64,000 nt of DNA from Haematobia irritans (taxonomy: Eukaryota; Arthropoda; Insecta; Diptera; Muscidae): NCBI RefSeq assembly GCF_050003625.1, contig NC_134397.1, positions 192,841,063 through 192,905,062 of the forward strand, written 5' to 3'. The position numbers were made by a program, and so were the translations under genes. Positions 12,501 to 24,500 of the stretch are shown here, one piece after another (within the stretch, counting starts at the first letter, position 1; the number at the start of each line of letters is the position of its first letter). Under the pieces are notes generated by a model. It was not told the DNA's origin, ran no database searches, and was given only the letters and a program-made list of their open reading frames with translations.

Positions 12501-15500
12501 AGTGCTATTGCCATAAAATTTTGATTTGGCCAAGATGGAACAGCTGATGCAGAAACCTTCTTGGCGATTTGTTACATAGAATGCCGATACCGGTGGATGA
12601 TGTGAGACCTGCTCAGCAATGTAATAAGTACGACTGCCATTGTCATGTTCCCAATAACAGCGATATGTTTCTCCGAGTATGGGATTATAGGGTTTCTTAA
12701 GACCTTTGGGCTTCTTATAGAATCCCGAAAGATACCATTGTACAACCAATTTCATGCGTGTAAATGGATCATCTTCAAGAACAGCTCTGAAAATATATAT
12801 ATAAATAATATGTAATAGGTACTTGTAGTTAATGTGGTATCATAATCCACCGATGATAATAAAGAGGCCATCACATTTACCTAACCTAGTTTGGACTGCA
12901 TTAAAAACATACATACCTTGAAAGGATATCAGCATGATAATATGAATCAGAAAGTTTATCCAAAAACGAACGTGGTTCCAATATGAAAGTGGGCAAAACA
13001 ACTTTACTCAAATCCATACCTGGACGGACCTGTTTAACCAAACACCAAATTAAACTCTTATTCTCCTCGGCCAATTCTTCGACTTGTTCGCCGCTTGTCT
13101 ATAAGAAACATAAAAAATAATAATCATTAGAAACCATAAACAGGGGCATTTTGGACCTATATAGACTCTTTTTTTTACCGTATTAAGTTCTTCTTCGGGT
13201 GATGGAATATATGGTGTCTCTATGGGCTCCTCATTATCAATTGCTTGTAATTGATTATCAACCGCATTATCATTGCCATCCGAATCAGAATCTGTATCCA
13301 CTCCAGACATGATACCAGCCGGTGCCTCTGTTTGACTGTCAGCATCCAGATCTAAAGGTAAATAAGTAAAAAGTCGAATATCGACTTTTTAACATATATT
13401 GTAAAATTTTATGACTTCTAAATAGTATCTATATTTCAAAATAATACGGCATTTTATGCATGACGGAATAAATGTAATTATGTGTGAAATTGCTTTTTGA
13501 GTTGGTAGTTAGCGTACATGACTCAAGGACTGTTTTTAGGTTAGAATATTTGATGTTGAACTATTTTTTGTTTTGTTTTATCTGATAAAAGTTTATTGAA
13601 ATAGTAACAAATTACACACTCGATTTAAAACATCTATATAGGAGAATTTTGTTATTTTGTATGAGTTGTTTAAGGGCTATAAATCTGGGACTTATGACCT
13701 AATTGGATCAAACTTCATAGTATTATTTTTAAAGACTCAAGCTCCAGCTCGATTCATGACAATTCATGCGCCTGGTGACTAATTCACGTAACTCACGACT
13801 ATGAAATGAGCTACGGTAAATAAATAGCAAACATAGTATATTTTTCGACGGTAAAATTAACGTCAACAATTTAAGTAAAAGTTGTGGCTACCGGACTAGC
13901 GTGAATTGGCAACCATTGCCATTCACGCACATTCAAGATTTTATATTTTACTCATGCTCACGTTCTATATATTTAATTTAATCCCAGTCACGAGAGTTCC
14001 TTTGAATTTTGTTCACGATTCAAGGGATTAACTCGAGTCACGAATGAACAGAATAGATATTTACAACAGGATAGGAAAATATGAGAATTATAATCAAAAT
14101 AGAAAAAGTAGGGTTTCCGACGTTTTAAAAATATGAACAAGTCTATTTTTCAACTTTTAGGATAATTTTATACATTCATATTCACGGTATGTATAAATAT
14201 TACATATACGTTTTAATTTAAAAGCAACAGATTACAACTATTATAAAGAAAGCATTAAAAATAAATATGAATTAATAACCAATAAATATGAATTTATAAA
14301 TTGAAAAAAAAGAACATTTTGTAAAAATTTTATTTCTATAGAAATTTTTGTCAAAATTTTAATTCTATAGAAAATTTCGTCAACATTTTATTTATATAGA
14401 AAATTTTGTCACAATTTTATTAATATTTTGTCAAAATTTTATTTCTATAGAAAATTTTGTCAAAATTTTATTTCTATAGAAAATTTTATCAAAATTTTAT
14501 TTCTATAGAAATTTTTGTCTAAATATTATGTCTATAGAAGTTTTTGTCAAAATTTTATTACTATAGAAATTTTTAAATTAAAATTTTATTGCTATAGAAA
14601 ATTTTATCAAAATTTTATTTCTATAGACAATTTTGTCAACATTGTATTTTTATAGAAAATTGTCAAAATTTTATTTCTATAAAAAATTTTGTCAAAATTT
14701 TATTTCGATAGAAAATTATGTCAAAATTTTATTTCTATAGAAAATTTTCTAAAAGTTTTATTACTATAGAAAATTTTCTAAAAATTTTATTACTATAGAA
14801 AATTTTCTAAAAATTGTATTTCTATAGAAAAAGTTGTCAAAATTTTATTTCTATAGAAAATTTTGTCAAAATTTTATTTCTATAGAAAATTTTGTAAAAA
14901 TTTTATTTCAATAGAAAATTTTGTCAAAATTTTATTTCTATAGAAAATTTTGTCAACATTTTTTTTATATAGAAAATTTTGTCAAAATTTTATTTCTATA
15001 GAAAATTTTGTCAAAATTTTATTTCTATAAAAAATTTATCCAAATTTTATTTCTATAGAAATTTGTATCTAAATATTATTTCTATAGAAGTTTTTGTCAA
15101 AATTTTATTACTATAGAAATTTTTATCCAAATTTTATTTCTATAAAAAATTTTGTCAAAATTTTATTTCTATCGAAAATTATGTCAACATTTTATTTCTA
15201 AAGAAAAATTTCTAAAAATTTTATTACTATAGAAAATTTTCTAAAAATTTTATTACTATAGAAAATTTTCTAAAAATTGTATTTCTATAGAAATTTTTCT
15301 CAAAATTTTATTTCTATAGAAAATTTTGTCAAAATTTGATTTCTATAGAAAATTTTGTCAAAATTTTATTTCTATAGAAAATTTTGCCAAAATTTGATTT
15401 CTATAGAAAATTTTGTCAAAATTTGATTTCTATAGAAAATTTTGTCAAAGTTTTATTTCTATAGAAAAATTTGTCAAAATTGTATTTCTATAGAAAATTT

Positions 15501-18500
15501 TGTCCAAATTTTATTTCTATAGAATATTTTGTCAAAATTGTATTTCTATAAAAAAATTGGTCAAATTTTTTATTTCTATAGAAAATTTTGTCAAAATATT
15601 ATTTCTATAGAAAATTTTGTCAAAATTTTATTTCTATAGAAAATTTTGTCAAAGTTTTATTTCTATAGAAAAATTTGTCAAAGTTTTATTTCTATAAAAA
15701 ATTTTGTAAAAATTTTATTTCTATAGAAAATTTTGTAAAAATTTTATTTCTATAGAAAATTTTGTAAAAATTTTATTTCTATAGAAAATTTTGTCAAAAT
15801 TTTATTTCTATAGAAAATTTTGTAAAAGTTTTATTTCTAGAGAAAATTTTGTCAACATTTTATTTCTATAGAAAATTTTGCCAAAATTTTATTTCTATAG
15901 AAAATTTTGTCAAAATTATATTTCTATAGAAAATTTTGTCAAAATTTTATTTCTATAGAAAATTTTGCCAAAATTTTATTTCTATAGAAAATTTTGCCAA
16001 AATTTGATTTCTTTGATTTCAGCTTAAAACCATACATTGACTAAACTACAAGTGTAGCTTAACCAACAGAGGAAAAGAATGTTTGTCACATTAATTTGGG
16101 CAAAGGCCTATAGACTGCAAGATGGTTGGAGGACGCACGTTTCGGAATTACCACATTCCTCATCAGCATACTCTACTTGCAGCAAAACTATCAACCAATT
16201 ATCAGAATAAATAACAAATACGAATGAGAAAAATTTGATTTCTATAGAAAATTTTGTCAAAATTGTATTTCTATAGAAAATTTTGTCAAAATTTTATTTC
16301 TATAGAAAATTGTGTCAAAATTTTATTTCTATAGAAAATTTTGTCAAAATTTTATTTCTATAGAAAATTTTTTTCAAAATTTTATTTCTATAGAAAATTT
16401 TGTCAAAATTTTATTTCTATAGAAAATTTTGTCAAAATTTTATTAGTATAGAAAATTTGTCAAACATTTATTTCTATAGAAAATTTGGAAAATAATATTT
16501 TGAATATTCTACCAATCTACCAAACATTAAAAAATCTACCAGTTTTGGTAGAGTTCTACAAATTGTGGCAACTGTGCTTGTAGTCCCTTCATTGGAAGCT
16601 GATGGCCAATTCTCGACATTTTCGTGTTGCAATTGCCTTATAAGGCCAAATCTGCTTTTCGGCTTAGCAACGGAAAAATAAGATTATGGGCACCTATCTT
16701 ATTTACTATAAGGTGATCAATTTTATATAGAAAATTTTACATATGTAGAAAATTTTGAAAATCCGACTATGCTATACCGATTTGCTTTAAATTTTCATAG
16801 AATGCAATGGTCGAACAGCGTGTAAACTAGGGTAGCAGATTTAGGGACCCCCCACCCACCAAACGTACTAAATAGTGAAGGAAGGTTTCTGATATTAGGG
16901 TAATTTTTACTAAAACATAATTTTCTTGAACTAAAATAAAAGTTAACAAGTAAATACGACCATAAGTTCGGTCAGGCCGAATCTTATGTACACTCCACCA
17001 TGGATTGCGTAGAAACTTCTACGAAAGACTGTCATCCACAATCGAATTACTTGGGTTGTGGTATCTTAAAACTTCTTAACATCGTTTTCTAAATTGTGAG
17101 TTAGTCCATACGTGGTATATATTAGACAAAAAAGGTTTGTATAGGTAAGTCTACAAATAATTACGAATCGATGTGGACTTTTGCACGGTACGTTTAGAGC
17201 CAGAATTGAAATATGGGGGTCGCTTACATTTGGGGCTATATACAATTGTGAACTTGATATGGACCATTTTTTTGTGATTGGGGATCGATTTATTTGAGGG
17301 CTATATATAACTATAGACCGATATGGACTTAGTTAGGCATGGTTGTTAACGGCCATGGGGCTCCAAAACCAAATTTCGGGATCGGTTTATATGGAGCCTA
17401 TATATGATTATGGACCGATATGGACCACTTTTGGCATGGTTGTTAAATATCATATACTACCACCACGTACCAAATTTCAACTAGATCGGATGAATTTTGC
17501 TTCCAATTCCTGCATGGTTGTTGGATACCATATACTAACATTACGTACCAAATTTTAACCGAATCGGATGAATTTTGCTCTTCCAAGGGGCTCCGGAGGT
17601 CAAATCTGGGGATCGGTTTATATGGGGGCTATATATAATTATGGACCGATTTCGACCAATTTATGCACGGGTGTTTGAGGCCATATATTAACACCACGTA
17701 CCAAATTTCAACTGAATCAGATGAATTTTGGTCTTCCAAGAGGCTCTGGAGGTCAAATCTGGTGATCGGTTTGTATGGGGGCTATATATAATTATGGACC
17801 GATGTAGACCAATTCCTGTATGGTTGTTAGAGACCATATACTAACACCATGTACCAAATTTCAGCCGGATCGGATGAAATTTGCTTCTCTTAGAGACTCC
17901 GCAAACCCAATCGGGGGATCGGTTTATATGGGGGCTATATATAATTAAGGACCGATGTGGACCAATTTTTGCATGGTTGTTAGAGACCATATACCAACAC
18001 CATGTACCAAATTTCAGCCGGATCGGATGAAATTTGCTTCTCTTAGAAGCTCCGCAAGCGAAATCGGGGGATCGGTTTATATGGGGGTTGCATGGTTGTT
18101 AGAGACCATATACTCACGCCATGTACCAAATTTCTGCCGGATCGGATGAAATTTGCTTCTCTTAGAAGCTCCGAAAGCCAAATCGGGGGATCGGTTTATA
18201 TGGGGGCTATATATAATTATGGACCCATGTGGACCAATTTTTGCATGGTTGTTAGAGACCATATACTAACACCATGTACCAAATTTCAGCCGGATCGGAT
18301 GAAATTTGCTTTTCTTAGAGGATTGGGGGGTCCGTTTATTTGGGGGCTATACGTAAAAGTAGACCGATATGGCCCATTTGCAATACCATCCGACCTACAT
18401 CAATACCAACTACTTGTACCAAGTTTCAAGTCGATAGCTTGTTTCGTTCGGAAATTAGCGTGATTTCAACAGACGGACGGACGGACATGCTCAGATCGAC

Positions 18501-21500
18501 TCAGAATTTCACCACGACCCAGAATATATACACTTTGTGGGGTCTTAGAGCAATATTTCGATGTGTTACAAACAGAATGACAAAGTTAATATACCCCCAT
18601 CCAATGGTGGAGGGTATAAAAAAGGGTTTAGTCCCTGGTTTTAGGCCCTTGGTCAAAATCGAAGTTGAAGCTATTACATTTATCATGGATGGTTTCTTAG
18701 GACTAAGAAAAATAATTTAGTTGTAGTCACGTTTAACTTTAATTATATTATCTTACCCAAAAATATAATACTGATAGAATGGGCCTTTACAATTGAGCCG
18801 CCGAAACAATTTCATAAATACAACAAAACTTTTCGTTATAGTTATGATTATGAAGAAATATTTCATACTATTAATGAAAATCATTGTTTCAAATTTTATT
18901 TAATTTGTTTTCCGTGCGTTAATTCTAAAAGAAGATTTTGTCAAAAATGTTTACGTAGAACAATTTTAATTTATGTGTGATCTTGCTCATGATGTGAATT
19001 ATTGGAGGAATTCTAATAGACTTTAATGTGACATATTTATCTTTAAATCGGGATTCACCTGAATAATTTGTATCTTTGCATATACAACTTTATTGGCAAA
19101 TACATATGTTTTAATGGAGCTGGGAATTATGAATATGAACATTATGATGAGGTTGATTATTCATTACTATCATCATCAATAGCCATTTCTACTTATGAAT
19201 CTTATAAAAGCGAATCAAATCAAAAATATACGATATCAAAAACAATTCATAATACCCGGTGGAGCACTAACTGAACGTGAATCAATAATAATGCTCGGAA
19301 TCAAACCCATCATTCTATTATACTCTTCATCTGAAGTCGACGATGTAGATGATGACGACTTTCGAATCGAACGCAATGAAGACGATCTCGATAAATGATG
19401 TTTACGTTTCTTTACAATTTTCAACGATTCGTGAGGAGTTTTCTTGGGTGAAAAGTCCACACTAGACACTTCACTAAAATCGAAGTGATCCATTGCTGGA
19501 CTTTTTGATTTCTTGCGAAATGTGGGTAAATGTGTGGATTTTTTTAATTGGTTAGCATTCTCAGCCACCATGCGTTCCCAGTTGGTCATGGTTATGTATA
19601 GTTGTTGGAGTAAAGGTGTTTGTGATCGTGATGGATAATTAGTACTTGTATCAGAACTACCACCTTCATCGCCTATATTGGGTACCGTAAGATATTGTGT
19701 CTTACGAAGCATTTTTTGTAATTTTTCTTATTTCGTGTTAGGTTAGGTTTGTTTGTTTGAATTGTGAGAATTTGGAAAAATTAGTTAAAGCAAAATAAAT
19801 TGGCATGCTCAATCGTATGGGATATAACTTACCTTGGTCATTGAAATGTTTTTCATAATCCGCTTCAGACCATTGCGTTTCATGAGATATAGATGCTTCA
19901 ATGGCACCAGGTCCTTGATTAGGGCCAGGAGAAGAATTGGAACGTAATAGAAGACCCGAACAACGTAGCGATAACTCTAAAGCATCCATCCAACATTTAC
20001 CGGCTGCTTGACTAGGTGCCCGAAATATTAAATAGGCTGTTGGCAGAGGTTGTACTACAGCTCCTACAAGTGGACAAAATATTTCATTTTAATTAATTTC
20101 ACCCACACAATTTCAGAATCTATACATACCTATGGTTTCCTTATCGGGTCCTCGTGGAGCCCATATTGACTGTTCCAATGGATGAAAGAGTTTAAAGCAG
20201 AAACCATCTTTCTTGCTGGGCCTTTCAATCACTTGGCATGATGTTAGCAATATTGTGCCCACCCAATGGCTACTTTTGACTTTGGGGCTTTTGTAGAGCA
20301 ATAGTAGCCCTGGCTTTAGAACACACCATAATTTGGTCCATGATTTTAATGTACCACGAACCTGTAAGAAATGAAAATAATGAGGGGGTAAAGATAGGTT
20401 TAATCTAATAGAATAGAAATACAAAAACAACCCAGCAAAAAAATTTGGAAGTTCTTCCAAAGGCACAACTTTAAAAGCACTTCCAACAGATGTACAACAT
20501 CTTTGGCAGGTTCTTTATTTCAACTACACAGGAAGTTCTTTTAATTCAATTATTTATAACTCGCTTTTTTCATATTTATAATGGGTAAATTTAATTTTTT
20601 TGTTTCAAAAAGGTTAAAACCAGATCAAGCTATAATAAAATGGTACAAATTATTGAAATTTTGTCGAAAACAATTCAAAATCCATTCAATAAATATTACG
20701 AATTTTTCAAAATATTTCTTTGAAATATTCGGACAAGCGTTAGAATGCATTAAAAATCATAAAAAATTATAAAAATTATTTATTTGTCAAAATATGAATA
20801 CATTTTTTAATTCACATCCAAAACACTGAATTTGAATCACAGAGTAAGGAGTGACACAAAATCAGTGCAACGGCTGTTGAAATGGTGGACATCCGTCCTA
20901 TGACAAGCCTGTGTTAAATTCATTGCTTCTGCGCCAATGCACTACTTCCGGATCCAAAAAGAACATTTTCACTAGTAAAGTAAAGGGTGATTTGTTAAGA
21001 GCTTGATAACTTTTTTTTTTTAAAAAAACGCATAAAATTTGCAAAATCTCATCGGTTCTTTATTTGAAACGTTAGATTGGTCCATGACATTTACTTTTTG
21101 AAGATAATTTCATTTAAATGTTGACCGCGGCTGCGTCTTAGGTGGTCCATTCGGAAAGTCCAATTTTGGGCAACTTTTTCGAGCATTTCGGCCGGAATAG
21201 CCCGAATTTCTTCGGAAATGTTGTCTTCCAAAGCTGGAATAGTTGCTGGCTTATTTCTGTAGACTTTAGACTTGACGTAGCCCCACAAAAAATAGTCTAA
21301 AGGCGTCAAATCGCATGATCTTGGTGGCCAACTTACCGGTCCATTTCTTGAGATGAATTGTTCTCCGAAGTTTTCCCTCAAAATGGCCATAGAATCGCGA
21401 GCTGTGTGGCATGTAGCGCCATCTTGTTGAAACCACATGTCAACCAAGTTCAGTTCTTCCATTTTTGGCAACAAAAAGTTTGTTAGCATCGAACGATAGC

Positions 21501-24500
21501 GATCGCCATTCACCGTAACGTTGCGTCCAACAGCATCTTTGAAAAAATACGGTCCAATGATTCCACCAGCGTACAAACCACACCAAACAGTGCATTTTTC
21601 GGGATGCATGGGCAGTTCTTGAACGGCTTCTGGTTGCTCTTCACTCCAAATGCGGCAATTTTGCTTATTTACGTAGCCATTCAACCAGAAATGAGCCTCA
21701 TCGCTGAACAAAATTTGTCGATAAAAAAGCGGATTTTCTGCCAACTTTTCTAGGGCCCATTCACTGAAAATTCGACGTTGTGGCAGATCGTTCGGCTTCA
21801 GTTCTTGCACGAGCTTATTTTATACGGTTTTACACCAAGATCTTTGCGTAAAATCTTCCATGTGGTCGAATAACACAAACCCAATTGCTGCGAACGGCGA
21901 CGAATCGACATTTCACGGTCTTCAGCAACACTCTCAGAAACAGACGCAATATTCTCTTCTGTACGCACTGTACGCATTCGTGTGGTTGGTTTAATGTCCA
22001 ATAAAGTAAACTGAGTGCGAAACTTGGTCACAATCGCATTAATTGTTTGCTCACTTGGTCGATTATGTAGACCATAAATCGGACGTAAAGCGCGAAACAC
22101 ATTTCGAACCGAACACTGATTTTGGTAATAAAATTCAATGATTTGCAAGCGTTGCTCGTTAGTAAGTCTATTCATGATGAAATGTCAAAGCATACTGAGC
22201 ATCTTTCTCTTTGACACCATGTCTGAAATCCCACGTGATCTGTCAAATACTAATGCATGAAAATCCTAACCTCAAAAGAATCACCCTTTAGAAAGTCAGG
22301 CGGGGATGACTATAATACCCTAAACCACATTACTGAATTAGTAACCCTGAGCATTTTAAATGGTACATGTTTATGGGAGCTTTATCTCAATCAAAACCTA
22401 CAGAGTTAGTATGCAACTTATTTTGAGTCCATTGTTAAACAAAAGAGAAAATCGCTCAATTAGTGTGGGTAAATTTAATCAAATTTGTGAAAATCGGTTA
22501 AAATATTTATGTAAGAGCTATATGTAGGTCTGTAAGTTTGAAATTTGGGAAAATCGGGCGATACATAATATATCAGAGCTATATCTAAATCTGAACCAAT
22601 TTAGATGATATTTCGCAGGTTTGATTAATTTAATAGAAGATTGCCTTGTGCTAAGCTTGAGTAAGATCGGTTAAGAAATGAGGGCATTATGGTCAAAAAT
22701 AAGGTTATTAGGGCGAAATTTTTTTATATTCGGAGAGTTACATCTAAATCTGAACCGATTTGGATGATATTTAACAGGTTTGGTTGATACCACAGAAGAT
22801 TACCTTGTATAAAATTTGAGTACGATCGGTTATAAAATAAGGCTATTATGGCCAAATTTTGGAAAATCGGCCGATACATAAAGGGTGATACGGTCAAAAT
22901 TTGGTCAATATAAACTTGACGTATTTCTTTCAATTTTGCATTTTGCATTTTGGAATTCACTCTTCAGTTGTCAAAATGCCGTCCAAGCAAGAAGAGCAGC
23001 GTATCAAAATTTTGCTCGCGCATCGCGAAAATCCGAGCTACTCGCACGCAAATCTGGCAAAATTGCTAAAAGTTGCCAAATGAACCGTTACAAATGTAAT
23101 TAAAGTGTTTGGGGAACGTTTGTCGACAGCCAGGAAGTCTGGATTGGGGGGAAATCGAAAACCGGAAGCCGCTGAGACGACAAAGGAGTTGCCGGTAGTT
23201 TCAAGCGAAAACCTAACCTCTCTCCCTCCGAGATGCAGCAAATAAGCTGAGTGTATCGTCTACAACCGTGCATCGAGCCAAAAATAACGAGCCAGACTAT
23301 CGACTTACAAGAAGGTACACGCAAAAAAATAATTCTTTCCTCCCAAACGAAATTTTAGACAAACAAAGTTCGTTTCTCATTTGCTTTTCGATGTAAGGAA
23401 GTGTATTTGGGAGAAAAGTATATACTTTTTGTGATAACCGTTTATTCTTTTCCAGGATGTAGAAACAATTTCATAAGGACAAACTTAAAAAAAACATTGT
23501 TTTCTTGCTAATTGCATTTTCCCTCATATCTTTCTCACACCCACGATGTTTTTTAGTTCTTAACACCTTTTCCTGTAATACCAACAATGTAGGAGAAATT
23601 ATACGATTTTATAAATTTTTAAAATTTTGTTTACCTTTCGCCTGGACGGAGAATCGAACCGCGGACCATGCACTTTGTAAGCCAACACACTAACCACTGA
23701 GCTATGTACCTGTTATGGTCATCAATAGATAAATATCCATATAAGTTACATTTATATAGCATAGCTTGCGGCGCCCACGAACCGAATAAACAAAGTTTAT
23801 TTAACAGAAACAAACATTTAGTTTGGCACCGTGGTGCAGTGGTTGCTACGTCCGACTTGCATGCCAAGGGTCGTGGGTTCGATCCCTGCTTCGACCAAAG
23901 TTTTTTTTTTGTTTTTTTTTTTTGTTTTTTACATATATTCCAGATATGTTCGGAAGATTCCGAAAAAATGTTCAACATTTCATTGTAGTATATTAAATTT
24001 TGAACTGCAAAATGTGTCTTATTAAAGACCTAAAGTCAGAAAAGAACAGTGTTTGATATAAACGAAATGGACTGTGTTGTTGTTTCAAAAATAACTTTTT
24101 TATTGAAAAAATAAAAATTTGGTAACAAACGAATTTTTTTGGTGATAAAAGTTTAAAATTTTGGAAGCAATTCAAAAAACTCTAACAAAAGAAAAACGTT
24201 TTCGGTACACGTTTTCCAAACGTTTTTTTTTCTTTGCGTGTAGTGACTCCAAATCGCGATGATAAACAGAATACGACGGCCAAAGCGCGATCCCGGAGGC
24301 TGTACACGACGATGCTGACGAAGTTTGACTGCGTGGTAATGGACGACGAAACCTACGTCAAAGCCGACTCGAAGCAGCTTCCGGGACAGGAGTTTTATAC
24401 GGCAAAAGTAAGGGGAAAGGTAGCAGATATTTTCAAGCACATAAAACTGTCAAAGTTCGCAAAGAAATATCTGGTTTGGCAAGCCATCTGTACCTGTGGC

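Larger units (their letters stand above)
14310..16495 (+). repeat. 29-bp minisatellite array (about 2.2 kb)
   Basis: About 70 imperfect copies of a 29-bp unit made of CAAAATTTTATTTCTATAG plus AAAATTTTGT. The unit has two small palindromes, TTTTGTCAAAA-like and TTCTATAGAA. The array is split by a 217-bp insert at 16013-16229. The right flank runs into TCTACCAATCTACCAAAC...TTGTGGCAACTGTG (16508-16575), the same border seen beside the other arrays. Confidence 0.95.
23318..24240 (+). mobile_element. CACGCAAA TIR element with divergent tRNA-like pair, copy A
   Basis: 923 bp, from CACGCAAAAAAATAATTC to TTTTTCTTTGCGTG. It is flanked by TA (23316-23317, 24241-24242), and the uninterrupted site AAGGTAGTGACTCC is present in the sibling transposon at 53450-53475, which proves the 2-bp duplication. 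Two tRNA-like sequences point outward from its centre. There is no open frame for a transposase. Confidence 0.92.

Noticed and set aside
14310..16495. Regular short repeats resembling a CRISPR array
   Set aside because: There are no unique spacers, units are contiguous and drift gradually, and the context is an animal intron: it is a minisatellite.
17343..18720. Several open frames with [17 protein letters not shown] text
   Set aside because: They arise from translating the tandem-unit repeat; the same peptides appear on the opposite strand at 54739-55976 and 62546-63121.
20362..20466. N-terminal extension of the PH exon
   Set aside because: A strong acceptor at 20362-20363 and exon 2 homology show the upstream codons are intron and repeat.
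23640..23897. Genuine tRNA genes
   Set aside because: A and B boxes are present but acceptor and anticodon stems do not pair, and the copies sit in mobile elements. They are tRNA-derived modules.
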